32,512 nucleotides of DNA, from NCBI GenBank assembly GCA_017541665.1, contig JAFXYP010000080.1, positions 1 to 32,512 of the forward strand. The letters are read 5' to 3'. The notes beneath the pieces were generated by a model. The model saw nothing but the letters and a program-made list of their open reading frames with translations. It ran no database searches and was not told the origin of the DNA. Positions 1 to 7,030 of the stretch are shown in pieces (the stretch's first letter is position 1; every line of letters begins with the position of its first letter). The stretch comes from Lentisphaeria bacterium. Its GTDB lineage: Bacteria; Verrucomicrobiota; Lentisphaeria; Victivallales; UBA1829. The position numbers were made by a program, and so were the translations under genes.

Positions 1-263
1 ATTTGTTCTTTCGAATCTGATTCCATCCTTATGATCGGGTTAGGTGTCATCGTGCCAGAAATGGCAGGAATCCTTTTTTCCCTCCCGGCATGGAAATAGA
101 AAAAAACCTCCCCAGCAGACTCCCCCCCATCGCGTTCTTCCTGCTCAACCGCTGACTTCCTTCCCGGAGCCTGCCGGACAGCAAACTCAAGTGCCGAATG
201 ACGAATTTCCGGTATTATTGCCACTTTTTCTTCATTTGAATGCTCAGGCGAATCAGCCCGGGA
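1..263. other. Left-edge stretch without a supported gene
   Basis: This is the region downstream of the minus-strand Sel1 gene. The only open frame is a short plus-strand one with no ribosome binding site and no recognisable motif. I see no hairpin plus T-tract that would terminate the Sel1 gene. Confidence 0.5.
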
Positions 264-1088
264 TCATTCCGCGCCAAGTTGTCTGAGCGCGAACCTCGCC
301 TCCGCGTCGCCCTGTTCGGCGGCCATTTGGTACCACTTTCGTGCCTCTTTCAAATCCCGTTTGCCGCTGGCTCCGGATTCATAGAAAAAGCCGAGATTGA
401 ATTGCGCATCGACCAACCCCTGTTCCGCGGCTTTCCGCCACCATTTTTCAGCTTCCGTTTTGTCCTGTTTGACACCTTCGCCGCTGAGATAGGCCACCCC
501 GAGATTATATTGCGCCTTTGCATAGTCCTGTTCAGCAGCTTTGAGATACCACTTCACGGCTTCAGTCAAGTCTTTTCCGATGCCGGTCCCTTCACTGTAG
601 GCCCCGCCGAGATTGTATTGCGCCTGAGCGTCGCCCTGTTCGGCGGCTTTCCGATACCACTTCACGGCTTCAGTCAGGTCGCGTTTCACGCCCTGTCCCG
701 ATTCGTAGCAAACGCCGAGCGCGGTTTGCGCCTGCAGGAGCCCCTGTTTGGCGGCTTTCCGATACCACTTCACTGCTTCGGCCGGGTCGCGGGCGACACC
801 TTCCCCATAAAAGAAGGCAAGCCCCAGATTGAACTGCGCTTCGGCATAGCCCTGTTCGGCGGCTTTGCGATTCCACTTCGCGGCTTCAGCTTTGTCCTGC
901 TTTACGCCGATACCGTCATAATAGCAGGTCGCAAGATTGGACTGCGCTTCGGCGTTGTCCTGCTCAGCGGCCGATGTGAAATACTTTGCCGCTGTTTCAA
1001 AATTCTGCGCATCAAAAGCAGCATTGCCGGCGTTCAGTTCCGCGAGAATTGCCTCCTCGCTCTTGCCGCACCCGGTGAAGACGGCCAC
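264..1088 (-). CDS. Sel1-like repeat lipoprotein, signal peptide apparently frameshifted
   Basis: The product is about 274 aa and made almost entirely of 36-residue Sel1-like (TPR-related) repeats. Six to seven units recur with the pattern AEAQFNLG..Y..GEGV..D..EAVKWYRKAAEQG. Such alpha-solenoids are protein-interaction scaffolds, often periplasmic or envelope-attached. The given start is a GTG, but the open frame extends upstream without any ATG and reads as a hydrophobic stretch ending in a lipobox-like FTGC, as in a lipoprotein. The good start is an ATG at 1149 (or 1152) behind a GAAAGGG motif, and it lies in another frame, reading MSNTKMSRNLFIAIL. A one-base shift near 1105-1125 would join the two into a normal lipoprotein signal peptide. 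The gene is therefore either recently broken, or the sequence has an indel error. The repeat family is clear; the partner and role are unknown. Confidence 0.8.
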   Translation of the reverse strand: MAVFTGCGKSEEAILAELNAGNAAFDAQNFETAAKYFTSAAEQDNAEAQSNLATCYYDGIGVKQDKAEAAKWNRKAAEQGYAEAQFNLGLAFFYGEGVARDPAEAVKWYRKAAKQGLLQAQTALGVCYESGQGVKRDLTEAVKWYRKAAEQGDAQAQYNLGGAYSEGTGIGKDLTEAVKWYLKAAEQDYAKAQYNLGVAYLSGEGVKQDKTEAEKWWRKAAEQGLVDAQFNLGFFYESGASGKRDLKEARKWYQMAAEQGDAEARFALRQLGAE

Positions 1089-1203
1089 CGTCAGGAAGAG
1101 TGCCGAGGATAGCGATGAAAAGATTTCTGCTCATTTTCGTATTCGACATCATTTCAGCCCTTTCACGGTGTTGCTGATGGAGGGTTTGAGGAATCACATC
1201 TTT

Positions 1204-1231
1204 ATTATACCACGCCCAAGCAAATAATCAA
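1204..1231 (-). promoter_or_regulatory. Promoter of the Sel1-repeat gene
   Basis: On the minus strand, TTGATT (1231-1226) and TATAAT (1209-1204) are separated by 16 bp. The predicted start is about 45 bases before the ATG at 1149-1152. This supports that ATG, rather than the internal GTG, as the original start. Confidence 0.7.
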
Positions 1232-1260
1232 GCGAAAAATGCCGATGATTACCAACATAT

Positions 1261-1415
1261 GCTAAAAAACTCCGAAGAAAGATTTCCCGGTTCTGTTTTT
1301 ACCTCATTTTCGCCTCATAAACGCCCGAAAATGCCATTCTCCGTTTTTGAGCGGAGAATTTTGCCGGTTGAGGGTGAAAGTGAGAGGATACCTCTCGTTT
1401 CCGCTACGAATCCGC
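1261..1415. repeat. Dispersed repeat, copy 1
   Basis: About 155 bp aligns, with substitutions and few gaps, to 2469-2624. The best conserved core (1336-1365) is an inverted repeat, ATTCTCCG and CGGAGAAT around TTTTTGAG, followed by TTTTGCCG. The copy lies between the Sel1 promoter and the 3' end of the zinc-ribbon gene. It looks like a REP- or MITE-like element or a decayed remnant, with no recognisable coding content. Confidence 0.55.
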
Positions 1416-1447
1416 AGGCGCAGGGAATGATGTGGTTCTTCTTCGGA

Positions 1448-1849
1448 TTAGTTAAACAATGGATATTGTCCCGTTGCTCCCTGATAAGCTCCAATAGCTG
1501 CATTTGCAACTGTCAGGACAAGTCCGATGACGTTCAGGACAATACCGGTTGTGTACTTCTTTCTTACGCCGAGAACCAATCCGACAATGGACACTGGTGC
1601 TCCAAACAAAGGAATAAACCAGGCGATTAGGCCGACAAGTCCCAATACGAGGGAAGCAACGCTTTTGTTTTGCTCGTTCGGCCGGTTTGTCGCAATAGCA
1701 CATCCACACCCCAGGCAAATGGTCTGGTTTGCATTGACTGCCTGGCCGCAGTTGGCACAGAATTTCTTTTCTTGGCCCACGGCAACTCCGCAATGTGTGC
1801 AAACCGCCGCATTGTTCGCAATTTCCTGTCCGCAGTTCGTGCAATGCAT
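1448..1849 (-). CDS. Double zinc-ribbon membrane protein
   Basis: This 133-aa protein opens with two CxxC-(N10)-CxxC zinc ribbons. The first uses Cys3/6 and 17/20, the second Cys31/34 and 45/48. After a short polar linker come hydrophobic segments at roughly 64-95 and 102-123, with a positive RKK loop between them. This is the common layout of small zinc-ribbon proteins with DUF4190-like membrane tails. They sit in the inner membrane with the ribbons in the cytoplasm and have no assigned reaction. The ATG at 1849 is preceded by AAGGAGG at good distance. It has its own promoter (1985-2013) and no operon partner. Confidence 0.8.
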   Translation of the reverse strand: MHCTNCGQEIANNAAVCTHCGVAVGQEKKFCANCGQAVNANQTICLGCGCAIATNRPNEQNKSVASLVLGLVGLIAWFIPLFGAPVSIVGLVLGVRKKYTTGIVLNVIGLVLTVANAAIGAYQGATGQYPLFN

Positions 1850-1953
1850 TTCCTATATCCTCCTTGGTCACAACAGTCCGAAAATGCCGGACTTGATTAT
1901 TGGGGACCCTCTATCAAATCATTTTTGAGAGAAGGTTCGATGGTTGACGGGTA

Positions 1954-2013
1954 AGAATCGCCGGATGTGATTCTTCGTTATCACAAATTAATCCGTTTTG
2001 TTGGTTTTGTCAA
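1954..2013 (-). promoter_or_regulatory. Promoter of the zinc-ribbon gene with a hairpin at the leader start
   Basis: TTGACA (2013-2008) and TAATTT (1990-1985) are spaced 17 bp on the minus strand, giving a leader of about 130 bases. A 7-bp inverted repeat (AAGAATC and GATTCTT, about 1954-1976) sits at the predicted transcript 5' end and could protect it. Confidence 0.6.
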
Positions 2014-2983
2014 GGATGAAAGGCGAGAAAAAGCGATTTTTTCTTTGTTTTTCGTGATTAAGTTCTCCGTTTATGCGGATTGCAGCTTCAATGTGCAGCG
2101 TTTTTTCTGTTCCGATATGCCCAGGCATATTTCCTGACAGAACGCTGGACCCCGGCCTTACGAAACAGAGAGAACCGGCGAGCTTGGCCCGATCTTTTGC
2201 GCGAAACGGCGTTCCGCAGGGTATCCATACCCAGAGCAAGGGACGGTGGAATCGTCGCGCAACCCACGCAGTTTGAGGCGGTTTCAGCAAAACAAGAAAG
2301 CCTGCGAAATCGTTGGACTTCACAGGCGTTTAAGACAAACTGGTGGAGCATATCGGACTTGAAGTGATGACCAAGACGCGGCTGTCATTGTCTTTTTCTG
2401 AGTTCAATCAGGCAGATTGTCATGTCCCATCTGTCCGTTACCCCTTTTTCTCCTGTTTGCCAGTTTATGCCAAGAAACTCCAAAAATAGTTTTTCGTCCA
2501 CGCATTTATCCAGTTTTACCCCGCATAAAAGTCCGAAAAAGTGATTCTCCGTTTTTGAGCGAAGAATTTTGCCGAAAGCGGGAGAAAACGAGAGGACACC
2601 TTTCGCGTTTTGTCCCAATCCGCACCATGTTCAAAATCCGAGGTTAGGAACACGTTTCGAAACCGTTTGTGGCCATTTTTATGCAAATCAGCACGTGTTC
2701 CCACTCTCACTTTTGAGGTTAAAGCGGATTGTTGGGCCCGGCAAAAATGCAACTTTTAGAAACGCGCTGTATTTTCGATACATGGTTGTTCTCATAGAAT
2801 CAGCGCGGATTCTCCGTTTGAGTTCAAATTTGTCAGTGGTCGCGTCCACTCAAAAACGTAGAATTCCCGCGAAGGCGGGTCCGGGAAGGCTCCGAGAAAG
2901 CGCGAATTAGAATTCTCCACGGAGAAAAAGAGAAAGATAATAATCGTGCGTTAAGCTCGGATTTTGAGGAGATTGGCGAGAAT
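2014..2983. other. Stretch of about 1 kb with no convincing gene
   Basis: Several open frames overlap on both strands. None has a ribosome binding site, a recognisable domain or a sensible composition. One minus-strand frame (1988-2323, about 111 codons) could be a decayed gene or part of a longer repeat. The region holds one copy of the dispersed repeat (2469-2624) and further fragments resembling its core near 2810 and 2911. It reads as decayed or mobile-element-derived DNA. Confidence 0.45.
2469..2624. repeat. Dispersed repeat, copy 2
   Basis: This is the partner of 1261-1415 in the same orientation. The hairpin core at 2544-2574 differs from copy 1 by one base in the stem (CGAAGAAT). Conservation extends over about 155 bp, including GAGAGGA, CACCT and TCCGCA blocks downstream of the core. 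Confidence 0.55.
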
Positions 2984-3015
2984 TAAAAAAAGCACCGTTG
3001 AGGAGACAACGATGC
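2984..3015 (-). terminator. Intrinsic terminator of the tRNA-Pro transcript
   Basis: On the minus strand, GCATCGTTG and CAACGGTGC form a 9-bp stem (one G-U pair) with a 6-base loop, followed by seven Ts. It lies 16 bases after the tRNA 3' end. Confidence 0.8.
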
Positions 3016-3030
3016 TGAAATACAAAACAA

Positions 3031-3108
3031 TGGTCGGGGCGACTGGATTCGAACCAGCGACCTCTAAGTCCCGAACCTAGCGCTCCAACCAGACTGAGCT
3101 ACGCCCCG
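3031..3108 (-). tRNA. tRNA-Pro (CGG anticodon)
   Basis: The cloverleaf is complete over 78 bases. The acceptor stem is CGGGGCG with CGCCCCG, the D stem GCTC with GAGC, and the anticodon stem CTAGG with CTTAG. The loop is TTCGGGA, which places CGG at positions 34-36 (window 3073-3071) followed by G37, typical of proline tRNAs. The T arm carries GGTTCGAATCC. The discriminator is A and CCA is encoded in the DNA (3033-3031). A promoter lies just upstream and a terminator just downstream, so it is a single-gene unit. Confidence 0.95.
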
Positions 3109-3126
3109 AAATGTTCGAATGTATTT

Positions 3127-3154
3127 AATGTACACCGCTTTCCCGAAAAGTCAA
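3127..3154 (-). promoter_or_regulatory. Promoter of tRNA-Pro
   Basis: TTGACT (3154-3149) and TACATT (3132-3127) are 16 bp apart on the minus strand. The predicted start is about 10 bases before the mature tRNA 5' end. Confidence 0.75.
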
Positions 3155-3266
3155 ACCGGAATTAAAAAAAAGTCCGCTTTTTCGGTCCTGGCGTTGGGTT
3201 GGAGAGGAGAAGAGCAGGCAAACGGTATGGAAAAAGCATCGTTGAACATAAGGCGGACAAGTTCGA

Positions 3267-3612
3267 TTACAGCGGGACCCCGTGGCGGTGAACTGTATCA
3301 CTCTGCAGGATTGCCGTTCACGACGTCGAAGATTATTCCGTAGTGGCGGCGGATGGGGGCTGCTCACATTGCGGGGGCGCCCTTCACGAGGTCGAAGACT
3401 TTTCCATGGCAGCGGGGGCTGATGTTACTTCGCCGGGTCGACTGTTTTGTTGTTGATGATTGTTTCGTGGCGGCGAGGTGGGCGCGTCACTTCGCAGGAC
3501 CGCCGTTGAGGACGTCGAAGATTATTCCGTAGTGGCGACGGATGGGGGCTGCTCACATTGCGGGGGCGCCGTTCACGACGTCGAAGACTTTTCCGTGGCG
3601 GCGGTAGCAGGT
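3267..3612 (-). repeat. Tandem array of alternative C-terminal tail cassettes
   Basis: Read on the minus strand, the last ~17 codons of the kinase gene (tail RRHGKVFDVVNGAPAM, stop 3553) are followed by further copies, each ending in its own stop. They are RRHYGIIFDVLNGGPAK (stop 3487), a diverged RRHETIINNKTVDPAK (stop 3425), RCHGKVFDLVKGAPAM (stop 3364), RRHYGIIFDVVNGNPAE (stop 3298) and a truncated RHGVPL (stop 3267). Spacing is 66, 62, 61, 66 and 31 bases, and linkers are GCAGCCCCCAT-like (11-12 bases). The 66-base steps keep frame, so cassette 2 is in frame with the kinase stop. A higher-order 189-bp duplication relates 3298-3420 to 3487-3609. No other gene lies here. The pattern is seen directly; its function is unknown. 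Confidence 0.85.
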
Positions 3613-4383
3613 CAGACGCTGTTCGAGTTCCGCCAGCGTGAACGGACAGTCCGGGCTGCTGTCATGGTACGCCTTCAGGAACGCCCGGGCTTCATCCGCG
3701 GGGAGCTTCAGGTCGCGCAACGGCGTGTACAAGTCGAAAAGGAGGAACTGCATCATCGTCCATTGGAACCGCATCCTGCAGCGCGCGACGTCGATGAAAA
3801 ACACCTCCATCGACTCCGGGGTCTCTCCCCGGTACAGGATGTTCCGGGGGTGAAGCGCCTTGTGGAAGAAGCCGTGCCGGTGCATTTTCGCGATCTCCGG
3901 GGCGATCAGCATGCAGTAGCGCCGCCGCATCGCCGCATCGCCGTGCCGCCTGCCGCCGGGCATAAAGTCGGTTCCGTCGCGCGTGTTTTCGATGAACCGC
4001 GTGATGATGAAGGAGTTCAGGATCCTCCAATGGTGCCTGCGGGTCTCGCCGAACGCCAGCACCTCGCCCGCAGGGATCCCCAGCCTCGCGATCGCCTGGT
4101 AGTTGCGCCATTCGCGCCCGGGGTGCGACAGGTTCAGGATGTAGCGGGAGGGGGCTTTCCCCTCGCAATGCTTGTATGCCACGACGCCGCGTCCGTCCGG
4201 GAGCTCAACACGCCAGACCTGTTTCCCGCTGCTGTCCGTCAGCAGATTTCCAGCATTGCGTGCCTCAGGGTGTGCCTGAATCCACGCCAGGTCCTCCTCG
4301 AAGCCTTCGGCGCACCAGTTGGCCGGATAGAGAAACCGCAGCGGCAGGCGCCACGGGGAAAGCGGATCGGTAAAAATGTTCAT
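3553..4383 (-). CDS. LPS-kinase-like (WaaP/InaA-type) protein with a repeat-derived tail
   Basis: This 276-aa protein has the small kinase fold of the lipopolysaccharide kinase family, which phosphorylates LPS core sugars at the inner membrane. Visible parts are the ATP-side Lys71 in VVAYKH, Glu91 in REWRN, the loop HKALHPRN (174-181) and the metal-binding Asp198 in FFIDVARCR. The catalytic-loop Asp expected in HxD is Ala176, so it may be a weak kinase, a pseudokinase or a subfamily variant. The C-terminus from Arg261 is the first cassette of the downstream tail array. I chose the ATG at 4383. An upstream in-frame extension to about 4425 or beyond lacks a ribosome binding site. A promoter candidate lies at 4481-4508. 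The family call is fairly safe, the substrate is not. Confidence 0.7.
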   Translation of the reverse strand: MNIFTDPLSPWRLPLRFLYPANWCAEGFEEDLAWIQAHPEARNAGNLLTDSSGKQVWRVELPDGRGVVAYKHCEGKAPSRYILNLSHPGREWRNYQAIARLGIPAGEVLAFGETRRHHWRILNSFIITRFIENTRDGTDFMPGGRRHGDAAMRRRYCMLIAPEIAKMHRHGFFHKALHPRNILYRGETPESMEVFFIDVARCRMRFQWTMMQFLLFDLYTPLRDLKLPADEARAFLKAYHDSSPDCPFTLAELEQRLTCYRRHGKVFDVVNGAPAM

Positions 4384-4480
4384 TTCGGAGTCTCTTGTTT
4401 TTGAGCGGAACCGGATGCGAGACATTGGTGTAATTTGAGGATGCGGAATCTGATTCTCGATTCCGGTGAAAAACCGATAT

Positions 4481-4508
4481 AAATTACTCTTTTTTTCCGA
4501 TTTTTCAA
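4481..4508 (-). promoter_or_regulatory. Candidate promoter of the kinase gene
   Basis: TTGAAA (4508-4503) and TAATTT (4486-4481) are 16 bp apart on the minus strand. This would give a leader of about 90 bases to the ATG at 4383. The -10 match is moderate. Confidence 0.45.
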
Positions 4509-4575
4509 ATAATCGGTCAGCATTTTTCCCGGAAAAGATGGAAATCCGACAGGATGCCGACTTGCGACCTGAGGT

Positions 4576-4603
4576 AAAAAAACGCCCCGGGGATGCCGGG
4601 GCG
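4576..4603 (-). terminator. Intrinsic terminator of the esterase gene
   Basis: On the minus strand an 8-bp GC stem (CGCCCCGG and CCGGGGCG) is followed by seven Ts, about 65 bases after the esterase stop. It separates the esterase from the kinase gene. Confidence 0.9.
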
Positions 4604-4666
4604 ATGAGCCTGAAAGAACATGTAGATTTCCGGTTTTGTCTGAGCCGGGTGACCGGCGCCGCACGC

Positions 4667-6427
4667 TCACTCGGCATCTTCCGGCCAGTCCTCCGTGCGC
4701 ATGATGATCGGCATGGAGAGGGCGTTCGGCTCGGCGTGGGCGCAGTTCTGGTAGTAGATCACGCGCTTTTTGGCGGGGGCGTTGTTGAAGAGCACGGCGA
4801 CGCCGGACGGCTGCGCGACGTAATCGCCGAGGCCGGCGCGCACGATGTCAACCAGGCAGGCCGCCGGGGCGCGTTTAATGAAGTTCACGGGGTCGAAGTA
4901 GTCGAGTCCGGGCTGATAGTCCGGGCCTGTGCCGCGCTGGCGACCCGCTTTTTCGCCGCCGACGTCCGTGCACCACGGCATGCCGATCTCGGCACGGGTG
5001 ATCTCCGGGACGAGCCCGGCCGCCCAGGCCGCCTGAAGGCCACCCTGGCTGTAGCCGACCACGCCGAGGTCCCTGCCGTTCCACGCCGTCACCGTCTTGA
5101 TGAAATCGAAGGCGCGAATCGTGCGAATGGCCATGTAGCGGAAATAGGCGGTGTCCGGGTTCTTGTTTTCGGCGTTGTCGTAGGCGTAGTGGCCGAGCTT
5201 CGCGCGGATTCCGTCGTAGTAGAATTTCGGCTGGCTGAGCTCGATCCCGTGCGCGTTGACGTCGAAATAGACCATGCCTTCCACGCCGTCGGGAACCTCC
5301 TGGTCGCGCACTCCGTACGCCTGGAAATGCACCTTCGCGGGCAGGGATTTCGCCTCGGCGCCGCTCGGGATGATGAGGTAGCCCGTCACGGGGCGCGGCC
5401 CGGCGCACGGCACCTTTACCTCGTAGGCGTCGAACCCGTCCTGTTTCGCCTTGATTTTCTTGATCTCGGGGAGCATCTCCACCTCGGCGAGCAGTTTCTT
5501 CTGTTTCGCCCAGTATGCGTCGAAGTCCTCGGGTTCCGGCACGGCCTGCGCGAGTTTTTCGATCTCCGCGCCCGCGCCGCCGTCAAACGTGCTCTTCAGG
5601 TCGTGTCCGGCCTCGTCCTCGAGCGATGCCTCGATGCGGACGAATCCGGGGCGGTCGATGGAGGTCACGAGCGAGACGGCCTGGTCCGCCGAGATCTCGG
5701 TGCGTCCGCTCTCGGTCTTGCCGTCATCGCCGGAACGTTTCCATTTCAGGAAGAGCTTTCCCTCGACGGGCGTGCCGGCGAGCTTGTCCACGGAGAACAT
5801 GAACTTCATATCCTCCCCGACTTTGTAGCAGACCGCGGGGGTGGCGTCCTCCGAATCGTCCTCGATCAGCACCAGCCGGAAATCGCCTGCCTTCACCGGC
5901 GCGGCCGCCACGACGGCTGTTTTTTCCTCCGTCTTGACCTCGACCGCCGGGACGGTTTCGACGACCTCCGGCGTCACCACGACTTCCTGGATGACCTCCG
6001 GCTCCGTGACGATCTCATACGTGCGCGGGACCACGATCACACGGCCATGGCTGCTCGGCCACGGATCATAGAACGGATAGCCGGGACGCACGATCACCGG
6101 TCCGCCGCCGGGAGCGGGCGCCGGAGGCGGCAGCGGGTCGATCGGGATGCCGGGGCGCGGGTCGGGACGGCCGGGGATGACGACTGCGCCGCCGATGCGG
6201 CGTTCGCCGGGGATCGCACCACCGGGACGACCGCCGGGAATTGCGCCGCCGGGCTGGCGGGAGACGGATCCGCCGGGCTGACCGCCGGGTTGACGGGAAA
6301 TGCTTCCGCCACCGGGGCGACCGCCGGGCTGACTGCCACCGGGGCGACCGCCGCCGCGTCCCTGTGCGAAAAGTGTGGTTGCGGGAATCATCAATGCCGC
6401 GAGAAAGAATGCTGTGCAGTTTTTCAT
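4667..6427 (-). CDS. Secreted acetylxylan-esterase-like hydrolase (AXE1/CE7 type)
   Basis: The 586-aa product has a signal peptide (1-21, ending FAQ). A Gly/Arg/Pro-rich low-complexity segment follows (about 23-120, GGRPGG repeats then a proline run). A Val/Glu-rich linker and a beta-rich region (about 180-290) come next, then a C-terminal alpha/beta hydrolase (about 295-586). The hydrolase resembles acetylxylan esterase/cephalosporin-C deacetylase: EDFDAYW at its start, nucleophile Ser460 in GYSQGG, probable acid Asp535 in GLGDYVAQPSG, and His564 in NCAHAEPN. Such enzymes remove acetyl groups from xylan or oligosaccharides. The ATG at 6427 gives the clean signal peptide and has AAAGG upstream; the longer frame does not. 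The N-terminal half is unusual for the family and may bind wall or envelope polymers. It has its own promoter and terminator. Confidence 0.8.
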   Translation of the reverse strand: MKNCTAFFLAALMIPATTLFAQGRGGGRPGGSQPGGRPGGGSISRQPGGQPGGSVSRQPGGAIPGGRPGGAIPGERRIGGAVVIPGRPDPRPGIPIDPLPPPAPAPGGGPVIVRPGYPFYDPWPSSHGRVIVVPRTYEIVTEPEVIQEVVVTPEVVETVPAVEVKTEEKTAVVAAAPVKAGDFRLVLIEDDSEDATPAVCYKVGEDMKFMFSVDKLAGTPVEGKLFLKWKRSGDDGKTESGRTEISADQAVSLVTSIDRPGFVRIEASLEDEAGHDLKSTFDGGAGAEIEKLAQAVPEPEDFDAYWAKQKKLLAEVEMLPEIKKIKAKQDGFDAYEVKVPCAGPRPVTGYLIIPSGAEAKSLPAKVHFQAYGVRDQEVPDGVEGMVYFDVNAHGIELSQPKFYYDGIRAKLGHYAYDNAENKNPDTAYFRYMAIRTIRAFDFIKTVTAWNGRDLGVVGYSQGGLQAAWAAGLVPEITRAEIGMPWCTDVGGEKAGRQRGTGPDYQPGLDYFDPVNFIKRAPAACLVDIVRAGLGDYVAQPSGVAVLFNNAPAKKRVIYYQNCAHAEPNALSMPIIMRTEDWPEDAE

Positions 6428-6497
6428 AGCAGGGGGTTCCTTTCTGTCGTTCTGACCGTCCTGATGCCGTTTTCGAGCGTCCGGGAGCATGTTTCCG

Positions 6498-6526
6498 ATA
6501 TAACCGGATCGCTTCGTTCTGATCAA
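6498..6526 (-). promoter_or_regulatory. Candidate promoter of the esterase gene
   Basis: TTGATC (6526-6521) and TTATAT (6503-6498) are 17 bp apart on the minus strand, about 70 bases before the ATG at 6427. Confidence 0.55.
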
Positions 6527-6597
6527 ATAACGCTTCGTAATATCGAAATATTGTATAATCCGAATAAAAATCCTTCTTTTTTTTGCCCCGGCCTGTT

Positions 6598-6909
6598 TTA
6601 CTTGCGGCGGGGCGGTTGAAGTTCGTCATACATGGCGCGGAAGAGTTCCCGCAGAAAATCCCCGTTGTCGACGTCTTCGACCAGCAGCATCTCCTTCGCC
6701 CCCGGGTAGGGCAGCTCGCGGGGCGCGTCCTGCATGAGGGAAAGCGCGGCGGGGACGGGTTTGACGAGCAGACGGTCGTCATAGATCCCGCCGACGACCC
6801 TGCCGCGGAAATACAGGATGTATTCGCCCATCATCGCACGGGCGGCGATCCCGTCCAGCCCGGAGAGCTGGTCCAGGACGAATGTCAGGTATTCCTTGCT
6901 GGATGCCAT
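6598..6909 (-). CDS. TfoX N-terminal domain protein
   Basis: This 103-aa protein matches the TfoX_N domain alone. It has the typical opening helix (EYLTFVLDQLSGL), then RAMMGEYILYFRGRVVGGIYDDRLLVKP with the conserved MMGEY and D-x-LLVK blocks, and an aromatic FLRELFRAMYDEL near the end. Stand-alone TfoX_N proteins are common and mostly uncharacterised. Full TfoX/Sxy regulates competence, but the C-terminal domain is absent, so no competence role should be assumed. The ATG at 6909 has AAGG about 10 bases upstream and removes an unrelated N-terminal extension. It lies downstream of the arabinofuranosidase gene but beyond that gene's terminator. I see no clear promoter, so it may depend on read-through. 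Confidence 0.8.
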   Translation of the reverse strand: MASSKEYLTFVLDQLSGLDGIAARAMMGEYILYFRGRVVGGIYDDRLLVKPVPAALSLMQDAPRELPYPGAKEMLLVEDVDNGDFLRELFRAMYDELQPPRRK

Positions 6910-6936
6910 GAGGTGTGCCTTATTTCCCTGTGAGGT

Positions 6937-6995
6937 GAAAAAAGCCTGTTCCCGACGGGTTGCGGCCGGAAGAATGACCGCCCGCAAGAACAGGC
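6937..6995 (-). terminator. Intrinsic terminator of the arabinofuranosidase gene
   Basis: On the minus strand GCCTGTTC and GAACAGGC pair over 8 bp and are followed by six Ts. An inner TTGCGG/CCGCAA stem shortens the large loop. Confidence 0.8.
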
Positions 6996-7030
6996 TCTGT
7001 GTTTGATCCGCTCGGGCGGACCGCCGCCGC

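Noticed and set aside
240..1112. Plus-strand frame of 290 codons with internal repeats
   Set aside because: The repeats are the complement of the Sel1 repeats; there is no initiation signal and no recognisable family.
1988..2323. Minus-strand open frame of 111 codons
   Set aside because: It has no ribosome binding site or motif, odd Arg/Pro/Trp-rich composition, and overlaps the zinc-ribbon promoter region. It may be a relic.
3267..3612. CRISPR array, because unit spacing is about 66 bp
   Set aside because: The units lack unique spacers between identical repeats. Similarity covers the whole unit, follows codons, and there are no cas genes.
3460..4404. Plus-strand frame of 314 codons over the kinase and tail array
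   Set aside because: The minus-strand kinase motifs and the stop-bounded tails explain the sequence better; the plus frame has no domain.
4466..6619. Open frame of 717 codons opposite the esterase gene
   Set aside because: It is antisense to a gene with signal peptide, promoter, terminator and catalytic triad, and its composition is typical of a shadow frame.
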